Of a DNA stretch of 64,000 bases, positions 21,629 through 32,454 are shown one piece after another (within the stretch, counting starts at the first letter, position 1; each line of letters starts with the position of its first letter). The stretch covers positions 89,476,785 to 89,540,784 of the forward strand of contig OX328126.1 of the NCBI GenBank assembly GCA_946811695.1. Reading direction: 5' to 3'. The position numbers were made by a program, and so were the translations under genes. A model generated the notes under the pieces. That model saw nothing but the letters and a program-made list of their open reading frames with translations, ran no database searches and was not told where the DNA came from. This DNA is from Gonocerus acuteangulatus (lineage: Eukaryota; Arthropoda; Insecta; Hemiptera; Coreidae).

Positions 21629-21665
21629 GATATGTTTCGTGCATCTTTTCTTCGCACCTCTTCAG
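21629..21665 (-). ncRNA. Hammerhead-like motif, left arm
   Basis: Minus strand: CTGAAGA, extra G, stem GTGC, loop, stem GCAC, GAAACATATC, then GGGCCC. Both core blocks are intact. The stem III segment CATA is less self-complementary than CATG in the other arm. Confidence 0.5.
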
Positions 21666-22384
21666 GGGCACTTCTACAACAAAATATAATTTTTTGAACA
21701 TCCACACAAACCTTTTTTCTACTATATTAAAACTATCAATACGATCTTTGAACTGTTCCACAAAATGCATTAAAACATTATCATGCTCCATTAAATGTTA
21801 CCCCTACCCTAAATATTGCAATAATTATAGCTAAATTACATATTTTTTATAAAAGGTGTTGAGTCCTACCTTGCAAGGAAGTCCTCCCGTTACCAAGTAC
21901 TCCCTCTGGAGTCCGGCTTAATACTAACCTTGTAAGTGGATTGCCAAAATGGCATTGTCGTTATCTATCCTTCGTTGTTGTCCTAGTTAAGTCTCCTCGT
22001 CTAATATTTTTTTATAAATTTTTGGGTATTAACTTATAATGAATATATTAGGTATTAACTTAACTAGGACAACAACGAAGGACAGATAACGACAGGGCCA
22101 TTTTGGCAATCCACTTACAAGGTTAGTATTAAGCCGGACTCCAGAGGGAGTACTTGGTAACGGGAGGACTTCCTTGCAAGGTAGGACTCAACACCTTTTA
22201 TAAAAAATATGTAATTTAGCTATAATTATTGCAATATTTAGGGTAGGGGTAACATTTAATAGAACATGATAATGTTTTAATGCATTTTGTGGAACAGTTC
22301 AAAGATCGTATTGATAGTTTTAATATAGTAGAAAAAAGGTTTGTGTGGATCTTCAAAAAATTATATTTTGTTGTAGAAGTGCCC

Positions 22385-22421
22385 CTGAAGAGGTGTGAAG
22401 AAAAGATGCCCGAAACATGTC
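22385..22421 (+). ncRNA. Hammerhead-like motif, right arm
   Basis: CTGAAGA, extra G, GTGT, loop, GCCC, GAAACATGTC. The palindromic CATG could form stem III between two molecules. Stem II has mismatches here compared with the left arm, so one arm keeps stem II and the other stem III. Confidence 0.5.
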
Positions 22422-22711
22422 GGGCCCAATAAATAAAGTGGTGTAATAAAGGAAGACTGCTTTAATGACCCCATGCCTCCTAGGATAAAAGAGAATATAT
22501 TTATATATATATAATTTCAGATATAGAATCCTATGATTACAAAATAAATGATAAAACCATATTGATTATAATCTCCTGAGCTGCACACTGTATATAAATT
22601 TTAATAAATAATTTACTTGTTCATTTTCTGCTGAAAGTAGTGTTATAAGTTGGTCTTGCTTAGCTCCTCTGCAAACCATCGATATATGTTTTAATCTTTA
22701 ACTGTGGAGGA

Positions 22712-23011
22712 TGGGGGAGTCGAGCAACAGATGTAATACTGTATTGGTATCAGCTTTATGGACATGGCTCAGATGATTTGAAAGAATTATGGGGTAGTAA
22801 ATTGCAGGCCAATCAAATCTTTAAGATGCAAAAGAGGATTGTAAGACATATTTTGAAGTCAAGGAGAAGAACATCAACAAGGAAATATTTTAAAGAATTA
22901 GAAATTATAACACTCCCTTTGCTCTATGTTTTAGCAAGAGTAAACTATGTGAAACAGAACTTAGAATTCAAGGAGTGGACCACTACTATAACACAAGGCA
23001 AAAAGGAAAAA
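22712..23011 (+). pseudogene. Non-LTR retrotransposon reverse transcriptase, C-terminal fragment
   Basis: An open frame reads LKELWGSKLQANQIFKMQKR, then IVRHILKSRRRTSTRKYFKE and LEIITLPLLYVLARVNYVKQ. The WG....N.IFK.QKR.VR block followed by F.EL.I.TLP.LY is typical of the thumb region downstream of the polymerase motifs in jockey/CR1-like elements. The catalytic YADD part is absent. A TTTGGAAATAAAGGATATTC stretch and a (TATTC)n run at 23195-23223 probably form the 3' end of this copy. No ORF1 is seen. Confidence 0.75.
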
Positions 23012-23194
23012 TAAAAATTGAGAAACATATGATATGTATTGCCTGCCTCAGGAATTAACAAACATCAAGCCGAGCAAAAGTCTTATAATGAAATTGAATA
23101 GAATACTCCGACAAAGGCATCCACATTGGCATCCTGAGTGAAATCTGTAAATGTATTATTATATGACATCCATGTCTCGATTATTAGTTTTTGG

Positions 23195-23223
23195 AAATAA
23201 AGGATATTCTATTCTATTCTATT
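23195..23223. repeat. (TATTC)n microsatellite, probable non-LTR 3' tail
   Basis: Short pentanucleotide repeats after an AATAAAGG stretch. Several non-LTR clades end in such repeats rather than poly-A. Confidence 0.6.
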
Positions 23224-23515
23224 GAGTGTAGAGAGATTGGATTAGCCAGGATTCTTCCTGGATAGTATAATACTGGGAATGAACAGGCTTGTCTTAATAC
23301 ATTCAGCATTGGATAAGATACACATAGAATTCATGGATACAGAAGTTCTCTATGATCACAAGGATATGGAGCTCTGAAGGAAGAATTGTAATTATGGAGA
23401 ACATTTTTAGGACTTTAATTGAGCTTCCTTGAAGAGTAACTTGAAGAGTAAGAGCTTTTTTACCAATTTTCAGGGGTCTAATCTAATATATCCTTAGTGT
23501 TTATAGGCAAAAAGA

Positions 23516-23978
23516 AAACATAAGGAGGCTGGATAAAGTTGGCAAAGCAGCAAATGAAGGGCAATTTTGCTCTCAATTTTCTTTTACAGATGTATTAGCA
23601 ACCATGAAACTACCAATAAAAAATAAATGGTTCCAAGAATGGAATAGGATGGAGTTAGAAGAAAAGCTCCGTGAAATAAAAGAAGACGTAGATGCATGGA
23701 GTAGCAGCATACGCGACAGAAGACGAGAGGAAGTGATATTGACCAGGCTACGGATAGGACACTCAAGACTGACGCATGGCTATCTTATGGCAAAGGAACC
23801 ACCAACGATATGTCAGTACTGCAGCGTACAGCGTACCGTAAAACATATCCTCACCAAATGCAGGGGCTACATAAAAGAAAGAGAACAATTAGATTTGTCC
23901 ACTGACCTAAGAGAACTTCTGGGAAATAACTCAATTCACCTACTAAATTATTTACTTTCCTCGAAACAACTAAATTAA
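23516..23978 (+). pseudogene. Non-LTR retrotransposon RNase H/C-terminal fragment, copy 1
   Basis: The open frame begins inside the end of the RNase H domain (LDKVGKAANEGQ, matching the ADxLAK.AAN motif) and continues through KWFQEWNRMELEEKLREIK, EVILTRLRIGHSRLTHGYLM and ICQYCSVQRTVKHILTKC. The CxxC...HxxxxC zinc-finger-like end is typical of jockey-like elements. About 150 residues are open to a natural stop at 23976-23978. Upstream reverse transcriptase sequence is missing, so it is a 5'-truncated copy. Related fragments are at 28305-28592 and 48663-48978. Confidence 0.8.
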
Positions 23979-24492
23979 TCCGTCATATTTAACTTATATT
24001 TGCTACTTTGTCATATTTAATTTATTTCATTTCTAACTGAGATGTCCATGACCCATGTGGTTGACATATGTCTAAAAACTTTAAATTAAATGTTTTGCGC
24101 ATGTAACTCTTCTTCTTTCGTACTGTTTTTTTTCTGGCAGACATCACATGTCATTGTCGGCCCCTTTTTTCCCATTTAGCAGCTTTTTTACCAATCCAGT
24201 GCTCTTCTTTTCCATTCTCCAGTGGCAATAGTATTTTGATCTTCTTCCACCTGATCGTTTTGGGAGATCCACATAAATTTTCCTAATAACTCTCTTATAA
24301 GAGTCAGGTGGAAATCTGCACTAGTCTTTATGTCTTTGTAGTTACTTTGAAAAATGTTTATATACCATATTGTGGTCCTCCTGGATACTACGTGATATAA
24401 AATAACAAATATAGACAAGAAGTCAGAACACCAAATTAGACGCTGATTAACTGAAGGGACTGATGTTTAAAGTCAGCAAGGGGCTTTCTCAG
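23979..24492. other. Intergenic, nothing recognised
   Basis: Possibly the 3' untranslated part of the preceding element. No other signature was seen. Confidence 0.35.
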
Positions 24493-24760
24493 CATGGGCG
24501 TATGTAAGGGGGGGGGCTAAGGGGGCTGCAGCCCCCCAAAATTTTGATTTGATGGTAAAAACTTGTTGTAAAACCCTTAAAAATAAATACGATAAGATCA
24601 CTTAGTTCATAAAAAATATTTTCTTTTACTTGTAACAGTGTTTTAGTTGCCTAAAACTATTCCAAGCTCTAAATTTTTAGTATTCCATACCCCGGAAATG
24701 GTCTCAGCCCCCCAAAATTTTCCCAGCCCTTCCCGAAATTATTTTCTATATACACCCATG
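24493..24760. mobile_element. C-rich MITE, best copy
   Basis: Ends CATGGGCGTATGTA and TATACACCCATG, with GGGGGGGGGCTAAGGGGGC and CTGCAGCCCCCC at the left and CAGCCCCCCAAAATTTTCC at the right. No coding capacity. Copies or fragments are at 1679, 11215, 38467 and 61230. Confidence 0.75.
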
Positions 24761-25586
24761 GGTACAAGTAAGTATCGATAAAGTCTAGTGAAACACAGAA
24801 GCCATATTGCAAGTAAATTTTGGAAGAAGTGATACCTAGGACATTTTTTGTTGAGAAAGGCAACTTAGAAATACTACTATCCATTCATAGGGAGCAGATA
24901 ATACTTAGAAACATGTATAAAAGGCATGGACGTCGGAAAATGATGTGCCCAAGATACTTGGGTATAGACTGAGAAGGGCATTATCCGGCCCCAAGATATT
25001 TGGGCATTGCCTGTGGAGGGTGTTCAACTGGCCCGAAGATATTTGGGCAAAACCTACAAGCAGTTAAGAATTTATTTATTCATTTTCGCAACTATGGTGA
25101 CTCAACAGAAGAATTACTAACTGTGAGTGACCATTTCCCCATTCTTCCCAGCAGATATTTCCAGCGGTGCGTTTTTTTAAACCAAAAATTTTTAGCAGCA
25201 TTACACCCGGCTTCCTCAGAAGGTACGTAATAATAGTTCATTAGCTAAAAGCAAAATGTTCCTAGTGACAGTATTTCGAAGAGAATACTGTGTTTGGGTA
25301 CAAGCATTCTGTAGTCATTGGGAAGTTCTTGTTACTATAGTATGTAGGCTGCTAAGCAAAGAAATTCTTTCAGTATATCTACGGGGTTTGGAGTAATCTA
25401 AATTTATTGGAGATTCGAGGTTAGAAAGTCATTCTCAGACAAAGGCTTAGATTAAATATATTCAAAGGTAAGCATATCAAGATTATTCAACATTAAGGAT
25501 TCCATTAAAGTGATAAGATCTATGGATAAAATCATGGAGAGGTAAGAACACGACAGGGAGTTGAGAAGAAGAATAAGAATTGAACA
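24761..25586. other. Intergenic with short tandem motif
   Basis: CAAGATACTTGGG / CAAGATATTTGGG / GAAGATATTTGGG recur with about 45-50 bp spacing at 24950-25055. At 25155-25225 a pyrimidine-rich stretch ending CCCAGCAG and a GTACGTAA further on look like splice sites around a 70-base open segment, but I found no protein similarity. Confidence 0.3.
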
Positions 25587-26095
25587 TTAACCCATTCGAG
25601 ACTGATAGCTATTTTCGTGTCGAGCTGGCATGACCCGTGACATGATAGCCACTTTTGTGGCAAGACGATTTCTTTGCTTCAGGACTGATAGCCACCGCTG
25701 TGACAGAATTTTGTCATAGCTAGCAGTATACTTTGTAAGCTCTAGTCACTCTTGTATCCCATAGAGTTAAAAAAAAATACAGATTGGGCCTAATGAACGG
25801 CGGTTTCTCTCTGCTACCTTATTTGAGTTTTACCAGTTGATGTGTACTAAGAGATCATCTTCCATAGATATTATTGAAATGTTAAGATATTTGACTTCAT
25901 AAAAATGTTTTTAAGCCTGATGTCGACTTGTCTGTACCCTGGAATGAGAAAACGGTGACGGAAAACATTTTGAAGAAGCAAGTAACAAAAGCGAATTAGG
26001 AGAAATGAGAAGCGATGGATGGAGGAGACTCAGCTATTTTGAGGTGAGTGAAATGGGCGAGGTGAACGCTGGGTTGCCTTCTCATAATGGGTTAA
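25587..26095. mobile_element. piggyBac-like non-autonomous element
   Basis: Body 25591-26091, flanked by TTAA at 25587-25590 and 26092-26095. Ends are CCCATTCGAGAC and CATAATGGG: short CCC...GGG inverted repeats with a TTAA target as in piggyBac. Subterminal words TGATAGCCACTTTTGTGGC and TGATAGCCACCGCTGTG repeat inside the left end. No transposase remains in the 501-bp interior. Confidence 0.7.
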
Positions 26096-26654
26096 GAAAT
26101 AAAGTCAATAAACATTTTGTGCAAGTAATATATGCCTTTCAAGTTTTCAAGAGGTAATAATAATAATATTAATTTTTTAAGAATTTAAACTACTGAATGT
26201 AGTAAAATGAGGAGTCTGGAGGTAATAAAATGTTAAATCATGACAACTCTGCGCCTACAGTAGGAAATAGATACCTTTGAAAAGAAAATACATCAGCCTT
26301 CTCCTGGGAAGGAAAAGGTGCTATCCTTTAGATAAGCTATGCGAAAAATCTCTATTATCTATAATTCAAAATTAAACTAAAATAAATAAATAATTGTTAT
26401 AAAGTAATGGAATTGATTGTCTTCTGAATGTAGTAAAATAATTTTCTTAGTTACCTTAATTTGTTGCATTATCACAGAATAAATTGGCTCTCCTAATTTC
26501 CTTTTATTTTACAATTCAAGTCTGCATTTACACCTCAATCTGTAATTTAAAAAAAAAATGAGATAAATTTGATAAGTGATAATAAAATAATAATAATAAA
26601 AGCTGGTCAGTGTGCCTAGAGGTAGTTTTGGCGGCTGAATTCAATTCAAACAAA
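26096..26654. other. Intergenic, nothing recognised
   Basis: AT-rich, with short ATAATA runs. No gene or repeat signature noticed. Confidence 0.35.
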
Positions 26655-27090
26655 GTACAAAGTAACCCCCCCCCCACCTTCCTTCCGATGGACCAATTTA
26701 GTTCATTTTAACAACACTTCTTTCTCATTATATAGCCATGACAACTGCGCTTTGTTACAATACAACAGAAATTACAATCCGGTAAGAGCAAATTTGCTCA
26801 TATCGGGTTGTAAGCGCCCCCGGAAGTAATGAACCAGTATAGTTAATTTTTACAACACATTTTTCTCTTTAGATGACCACAACAAGTAAAATAATAAAAA
26901 TTACGACTGGTATTAAAAAATTGATACTTTGGGTCTGGAGCAAACCCCCTTCTAATGAAGAGAATTTGTTTATTTTCTTTAAATATTTTTCTATTTAGAT
27001 GACTACAACGAATACTCTGTTTTGTTCCTGTATAACAAGAAATATGGCCGGTATGGAAGACTTTAGGTTTTCATTTAAAAAAAATTATTT
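26655..27090 (+). repeat. Satellite-like repeat, three ~150-bp units
   Basis: Each unit has a C run, TTTACAACAC or a decayed form, a TTAGATGACNACAAC-like block and ATTACGACTGGTAT or similar. Same family as 4500-4830. Confidence 0.6.
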
Positions 27091-27356
27091 CTTCATAGAT
27101 ATTTGTGAACTTGAATAACATAGAAAATTTGTGAAGCAGCAGCGGCTCTATTCAGAATTTATGTAATGAAATTAAAAGCATATTCACTCTTATAATTTTA
27201 AAGAGAGGAATTCATCATTCAAGTCCAAATATTTTCAGAATTATATTCAGAACTGTTGTCAGCTCTAGTCATATCCTGGATAGATAAGAATTGTTATCTT
27301 TAGATAACTTATCTCAAAATCTGTAGGTATAAGTGGACATTAAAATTTAATATGGC

Positions 27357-27560
27357 TGCTGTATGTGTTTAGGTGTGAACACTTAACACTCCTTGCCAAG
27401 GGTCGTGGGTTTGATTCCCACTAGGGATAGTGGATTTTCTTTAGTAAAAAGGAAAAGGTATGAGCCTTATCCTGGCTAGAAAAGGTAGGTGACCTATAGA
27501 TAAACCATCCTAAAATTCTGAGTTATTATATTATGCATTAAAATTTAAATAAATAGAATT
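27357..27560 (+). mobile_element. SINE family 1, near full-length
   Basis: GTGTGAACACTTAACACTCC, B box GGGTTTGATTCCCACTAGGG, CTTATCCTGGCTAGAAAAGG, GACCTATAGATAAACC and a GCATTAAAATTTAAAT tail. Confidence 0.8.
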
Positions 27561-28243
27561 TAATATGTAGACAGCACTGGGAAAAATTGAGCAGCTTACA
27601 TTAACTGCATTGTGATGCATGTATGGTCCAAATATATTTTTTCCTTGGTGTGATACGAGACTAAATTTAATGAAGAAAATTTGTTAAAAAAGAAGAAAGG
27701 CACATATTATAATGATTTTGATGATTTAAGTACAAAAGTGAATTGTTTATTTAATTTAGAGAGTTAAACATCAGGTCATCAGCAGTCTACAGGTGGTGTG
27801 CATGAAAAGGATGACACATGGGCGGCATTCCAACTTGGAAAAGGCAAAAGAAAAAACAAATTGTTTCCAATAAAATTATTACTTATATCAATAATTATTT
27901 ATTTATTTTATTAATTAAGCTTATCGCAACTCAGGCGACGAAACTGCAGCTTGAAAGAATTGAGGTAAGTAGAAGATAGTAGTCAATAGTATAGTCAATG
28001 ATAAATAGTAAAATAAATAAAAAGTACGAGTCGTAAGTAAAGTAGTAGTTAATAGCTACGAGAGAAGTAACTTAATTCTGTGTTGATATTTCAGTGCCTC
28101 ACTCACTGAGGCACTGAATAAATAAAAAGGGGGGAAGGAAAACAAGAGGGGAGAAAAGGCAAAAATAAGACAAATAAATAGACAGATAAAAGAAGGAAGG
28201 AAAAGATAAATTTATATTATATAAATAATTGAAACAAGGGGAG
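27561..28243. other. Intergenic; small hairpin and purine-rich stretch
   Basis: TTCAGTGCCTCA / TGAGGCACTGAA form a 12-bp hairpin at about 28090-28117. From 28120 the plus strand is purine-rich, leading into the A run. Confidence 0.4.

Positions 28244-28294
<51 letters not shown>
28244..28294. repeat. Poly-A tract of about 51 bases
   Basis: It follows the non-LTR fragment in the wrong orientation to be its poly-A tail (poly-T on that element's strand), so it belongs to another insertion or is a simple expansion. Confidence 0.9.
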
Positions 28295-28297
<3 letters not shown>

Positions 28298-28304
28298 GGC
28301 GTTG

Positions 28305-28592
28305 CTAGAGTTTATCCAGAGTTTTGATGTTGGAAAGGAATTGGAATATGTCTGAAATATGTTTGCTGTCATCTGAAAGTAATTCATGCATGTTTGATGG
28401 TAAGTCAGTGTTTAGCCTGAGTCTACAGTCTGTCAGTAAGTGTTTAACAGTAAGTGTTGTATTGCAGTACTGGCATATTGGTCTGTCTTGTCGTGTCATA
28501 AGGTATGAGTGAGTCAGTAGGGAATGGCCTATCCTCAGCCGGCAGAGGACGACTTCTTCTCGTCTGTTACTTCTGCTGCTTGAAGGCCATAA
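28305..28592 (-). pseudogene. Non-LTR retrotransposon C-terminal fragment, copy 2
   Basis: The minus strand reads RREEVVLCRLRIGHSLLTHS then YLMTRQDRPICQYCNTTLTV and KHLLTDC, ending with LSNIKTLDKL and a stop. This is the zinc-finger-like end of a jockey-like ORF2. The frame is open upstream of the first methionine to about 28592. The body is truncated where the kinase duplication begins. It resembles copy 3 (48663) more than copy 1 (23516). Confidence 0.75.
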
Positions 28593-28761
28593 TATATTTT
28601 ATCAATAATTATCAATAATTATCATATGACAATTTAAATGATCAATAATTATCATATGACAATTTAAACAGTTGTGCTCTATAGTTAAATAATTTACTAG
28701 TTAGGTTAATTGTTAGTTGCATTGCATTTAGCTGTTAGGTTTTTTCCTGAATTGCACAAAT

Positions 28762-29811
28762 ATGGAAGTTAATAGAAGGAATATTATTCCCATGACTGAT
28801 TATCAGAAGTTTTTACAAGAAGGTAGAGACGAGTTTCATGAACTCTATGAATATAAATGTAGATTTAATATTAGTATATTAGATTTCCAGTGCATCAGGA
28901 CCATCGGGAAAGGATCTTTTGGTAGGGTAATATTAGCAAAGTCTACGAAAAAAGAAATTTATTATGCCATCAAGATATTCGAAAAGAGTCAGTTGGTGAA
29001 ATCAAAACAAATCAAACATGTTATCAATGAAAGAAGGATCCTTCAAGGGCTGAACCATCCGTTCACTGTTCATTTGGAGTTCTGTTTCCATGACAACAGT
29101 TACGTCTACTTGGCTCTTCCTTTCATCCCTGGAGGCGAGATGTTCGGGCATTTGAGGAACAAGAGGAAATTCGACGAGCCGCTTGCCAGGTTCTACGGCG
29201 CGCAAGTACTTCTTGCTATTGAATACCTTCATTATTGCGACTTGATATTTAGGGATATCAAGCCTGAAAATATACTCATCAATGCCAATGGATATATCAA
29301 GATAACAAGTTTTGACTTTTGCAAGGTTTTGAAGGGCTACGCTTACACCATGTGCGGAACTCCGGAGTACATGGCTCCCGAGGTACTCCTCAGCAAAGGT
29401 TATGGCAAGTCCGTGGATTGGTGGTCTTTGGGAGTTCTCCTCTTCGAGATGACAGCAGGCTATCCTCCGTTCTACGCCAATGAACCCATGAAGATATACG
29501 AGAAAACGATTAACGAAGATTTCTCAATACCCAAGTTCTTTTCTGATGAACTGGTACACCTCATTTCGAACTTAATCACGAAAGACCTGAGCAAGAGGTA
29601 CGGTAACCTTAAAGGAGGTGCTGAAGATATAAAAAATCACAAATGGTTTGAAACTATCAACTGGCTTTCACTGTTCAATGGTAAAGTCGAGCCTCCTTTT
29701 GTTCCTACAGTGAATTCTCCTGATGACACGTCCAATTTTGATAAATACACGGATACACCACTAGAAATAAGCAGAAAGAATACATATGGAATGCTATTTG
29801 AAAACTTCTAA
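28762..29811 (+). CDS. PKA catalytic-subunit-like kinase, copy 1; DFG replaced by SFD (probable pseudokinase)
   Basis: A 349-residue intronless frame, the usual length of a protein kinase A catalytic subunit (about 350), homologous from end to end. Visible: Gly-rich loop GKGSFGRV at 49-56, the ATP-anchoring Lys71 (YAIKIF), its Glu90 partner, catalytic loop FRDIKPEN (Asp165), activation-loop [12 protein letters not shown] with Thr196, [13 protein letters not shown], and the C-tail ending FENF, the FxxF hydrophobic motif. The metal-binding DFG is SFD at 183-185, so Asp183 and Gly185 are both changed; loss of this Asp normally abolishes phosphotransfer. About 59 of 349 residues differ from copy 2, yet no stop or frameshift exists, which argues against simple decay. 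An AATAAA overlaps the stop codon. Role unknown; a regulatory-subunit-binding decoy is one speculation. Confidence 0.85.
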   Translation: MEVNRRNIIPMTDYQKFLQEGRDEFHELYEYKCRFNISILDFQCIRTIGKGSFGRVILAKSTKKEIYYAIKIFEKSQLVKSKQIKHVINERRILQGLNHPFTVHLEFCFHDNSYVYLALPFIPGGEMFGHLRNKRKFDEPLARFYGAQVLLAIEYLHYCDLIFRDIKPENILINANGYIKITSFDFCKVLKGYAYTMCGTPEYMAPEVLLSKGYGKSVDWWSLGVLLFEMTAGYPPFYANEPMKIYEKTINEDFSIPKFFSDELVHLISNLITKDLSKRYGNLKGGAEDIKNHKWFETINWLSLFNGKVEPPFVPTVNSPDDTSNFDKYTDTPLEISRKNTYGMLFENF

Positions 29812-29855
29812 TAAAACAATCATGTGTAAAACTGTTTTATTTATAATTTTATACA

Positions 29856-30103
29856 AAGGCCTTTTAGTTATAAAAATGTTATAGAGTAAGCAATTATTAC
29901 TTTCTGCGCCATTCTCATACAAAAGATCTCATCCATTCCAAGAATACTAGACATAAAACCAAAAACCAGAGAAAACACAATTCATTTCAATGAAGCGGCC
30001 CAAGGGCATTAGTCTTTTCATGAAGTGTTTTATTCACCTTGAAAATTTGCTATAATGTACCTCTTGGGTTGATAAGAAAGTTAGTATGTGTTTCCTGGAC
30101 ATA
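29856..30103. other. 3' flank of kinase copy 1, nothing recognised
   Basis: The similarity to the copy 2 flank ends near 29855. No repeat or gene signature was seen here. Confidence 0.35.
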
Positions 30104-30495
30104 CCTTGGAACACCAGTTACCGAACATAGGGGAAAGGTGCAAAACAATATTGCGCAAAAATAGTGTTTTATTCAGAAGCCAACTATCATTAATGTAAAA
30201 AGAAAAAAAAAATGCAAATTAAGGCAATTTTACAACGAATAATAAATAAGGCATTCACTTTTATGGGGGTTAAAATGTAAATAAAAAAAAAAAAAAAGCA
30301 TCTAGTTGTTATTTTTAATATTAAATGAAGTGCTTTATTCAAGCTGTAATTTATACAGCGTCTTCAATAAACATATTTGGAAATAATTAATTAATTTTTT
30401 TTACATTAATGATAGTTGGCTTCTGAATAAAGCACTATTTTTGGGCAATATTTTTTTGCACCTTTCCCCAATGCGCAATACCTGGTGTTCCACGG
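30104..30495. repeat. Foldback MITE, ~97-bp arms
   Basis: CTTGGAACACCAGTTACC at the left pairs with a GGTGTTCCACGG-type right end; CAACTATCATTAATGTAA pairs exactly with 30401-30418 (pair sum 60599 at both places). The ~200-bp centre is AT-rich. It is absent from the corresponding side of kinase copy 2, so it arrived after the duplication or was lost there. Confidence 0.75.
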
Positions 30496-30509
30496 TAACT
30501 CTAGCCAAC

Positions 30510-30572
30510 ACATATTTACCTTGTATTGCACATATTTACCTTGTATTGCACATATTTACCTTGTATTGCACA
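30510..30572. repeat. 20-bp tandem repeat, three units
   Basis: CATATTTACCTTGTATTGCA repeated head to tail. Confidence 0.85.
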
Positions 30573-31629
30573 CAAAAACGACAAAACAAGTGCAGTCCCA
30601 GAATAGTATATATCATTAGGAGTCGTAATAAAACTACAAGTACCGAAAGTGACCTTTGCTGTACCAATTGTCGGCTTTTATTCTCATTTCGCTCAAAACT
30701 CAAGATGAAAATAATTTTAAAATGTCCAAAGTCCTATAGCAAAGTACTAGAATTTTCAGTCTGGCTCTGAGAAGTTGGGGCCCGTGATCTGGTCCTGGGC
30801 CCGGCTCTGAGATGTGGCGGCCCTGGGCTGCCCAGTTACTTTGGGTTGCTAGGAACACAGCGTGCTTATCATCCATTCGGAAATGGGGTTAATTTACAGG
30901 CTGAAGATGTAAGGAGTTGGAAATAAGGAATAGAGAATAAACAAGATGAAGACAATATATGTCGATAGTGATGGAAGAAAAGGAATTGACAGAATTGAAA
31001 ATTTAATCATTTTTGTTTCTAAAACAACAGGGTGCCATTTTAAAGGTTATTAAATAAGGCAACTTTTGAGGTGGAGGCAAACCACTAAGTCTACAAATAG
31101 CTGAATAAGAAAATATTGAATGAATTAAGAAAACCCTAATAACAATAGTTCACATCTGTATGGCTCTTAGTGTAGCTCTTAATTTACACGGAAATATTTC
31201 AATAATGTATGTTTCTTATTGGAAATTTAATGTAGATTCTAAAAATGTGCTTAACCAGAAGTCCAGAAAACACAGTTTTTCCTTAAAAAAACTCAATAGT
31301 TTTGAAAATAGACAAATGTTTGAATAACTCTGCTACATGTTGAGATAGGACGCTCATTTCAGCGTCCCTGAACTACAAATGAGGTGCAGAATAAACCCTT
31401 AAAGTTATGACACCTCAATGCGGGACACCCTGTATACTAAGTTCACAAAATTGATTTATTTGTATTACGAATTTTTGAGAAAAAGAAACTCTGGTGCTAA
31501 TGGGTTAATTAAAAAGTTATCATTGTCCAAATAACCTTTATTTTTGGACAATGTGGTTCCATTAAGAGATGAGAAACATGGCTGGTGTGTCCATCTCTTT
31601 ACACTTACTGTTATACATTGTTAATACAT
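30573..31629. other. Spacer of the inverted duplication
   Basis: Contains the ~85-bp block shared in inverted orientation with 32805-32890 and a short GC-rich patch (about 30770-30850, GTGGCGGCCCTGGGCTGCCC) echoed at 33065-33100. No gene seen. Confidence 0.45.
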
Positions 31630-31813
31630 TAATTTAAAATAAATTAAAAACATAAAAATTTCAAAAATCGATAAAAATAAAAGGCGCTCTATAAAATCAA
31701 GTTCTTTTTTCATGGATACATTCTTAAAAGTATAAGCTATTAGATTTTAAAAGAAAAACTCTGGGATTTTGCTGTTAAGTATTCTTAAATCAATAAAATA
31801 ATATAAATTCCTA

Positions 31814-31925
31814 AGGCGTGGTCAGTACCTGAATGGGTAACCGACTATGTGCTGTTGGCATTATAAAAGGGTGGCGACCTGTAGATAGCCCGGCGCTAAT
31901 AGCAAAATAGTTGATGCGGAACACG
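31814..31925 (+). mobile_element. 5S rRNA-derived SINE, left-arm copy
   Basis: AGGCGTGGTCAGTACCTGAA then TGGGTAACCGACTATGTGC and TGTTGGC follow the 3' third of 5S rRNA (GGTTAGTACTTRGATGGG.GACC ... GTGTTGTTGGC) with the middle of the last helix deleted. The body has GGTGGCGACCTGTAGATAGC and the tail GGCGCTAATAGC, GTTGATGCGG. This is a SINE head, not a 5S gene: the first two thirds of 5S are missing. Confidence 0.7.
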
Positions 31926-32090
31926 TAGTTTTTACCATTTTTAACCAAAATTTTACTTAAATTTATGGAAACTGCCAAAACTAAGTTTATAGTAAACTTT
32001 AAAAACAGTTTATTTACATAAGTTTATATTAAGATTAACCTAAGAAATAGTAAATGTAGCTTCAGTGCACTTATATTAATCATTAAGTAG

Positions 32091-32093
<3 letters not shown>

Positions 32094-32134
<41 letters not shown>

Positions 32135-32242
32135 CGGCGCATCAACTATTTGGCTATTAGCGCCAGGCTATCTACAGGTCGCCACCCTTTTATAATGCCA
32201 ACAGCACATAGTCGGTCACCCATTCAGGTACTGACCACGCCT
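32094..32242 (-). mobile_element. 5S rRNA-derived SINE, right-arm copy with poly-A
   Basis: Reverse-strand counterpart of 31814-31925: AGTACCTGAATGGGTGACCG, GGCGCTAATAGCC, GTTGATGCGCCG followed by a ~41-base A tail (T run 32094-32134 on the plus strand). Confidence 0.75.
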
Positions 32243-32454
32243 GACGTTTAAGTAGGTAATTATTAAAAAAAAGGAATTTATATTATTTTATTGATTTAAG
32301 AATACTTAACAGCAAAATCCCAGAGTTTTTCTTTTAAAATCTAATAGTTTATACTTTTAAGAATGTATCCATGAAAAAAGAACTTGATTTTATGGAGCGC
32401 CTTTTATTTTTATCGATTTTTGAAATTTTTATGTTTTTAATTTATTTTAAATTA

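Larger units (their letters stand above)
21561..22489. repeat. Long inverted repeat, 432-bp arms, 65-bp loop
   Basis: Left arm 21561-21992 and right arm 22058-22489 pair almost perfectly: for example TTTATCCTAGGAGGCATGGG at the left outer end and its complement at the right, and TTGTTGTCCTAGTTAAGT at the inner end. Both arms contain GGGCCCAATAAATAAAGTGG (one strand or the other) next to a hammerhead-like motif. No coding sequence. Transcription would give a long double-stranded hairpin. Confidence 0.9.
31630..32454. repeat. Inner inverted repeat with a 5S-derived SINE in each arm
   Basis: Left arm 31630-31921 and right arm 32135-32454. Paired words include AAAAATCGATAAAAATAAAA, AAGGCGCTC, AAATCAAGTTCTTTTTTCAT, TTGCTGTTAAGTATTC and the whole SINE. 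Its centre (~32035) differs from that of the kinase duplication (31730), so it is a separate event. The right arm has an extra ~28 bases beside the SINE. Confidence 0.85.

Noticed and set aside
25155..25230. Possible 70-base exon with CCCAGCAG acceptor and GTACGTAA donor
   Set aside because: Short, no recognisable protein, no partner exon; kept only as a note in the intergenic entry.
31814..31925. Possible 5S rRNA gene
   Set aside because: Only the 3' third of 5S is recognisable, with an internal deletion; it is a SINE head.
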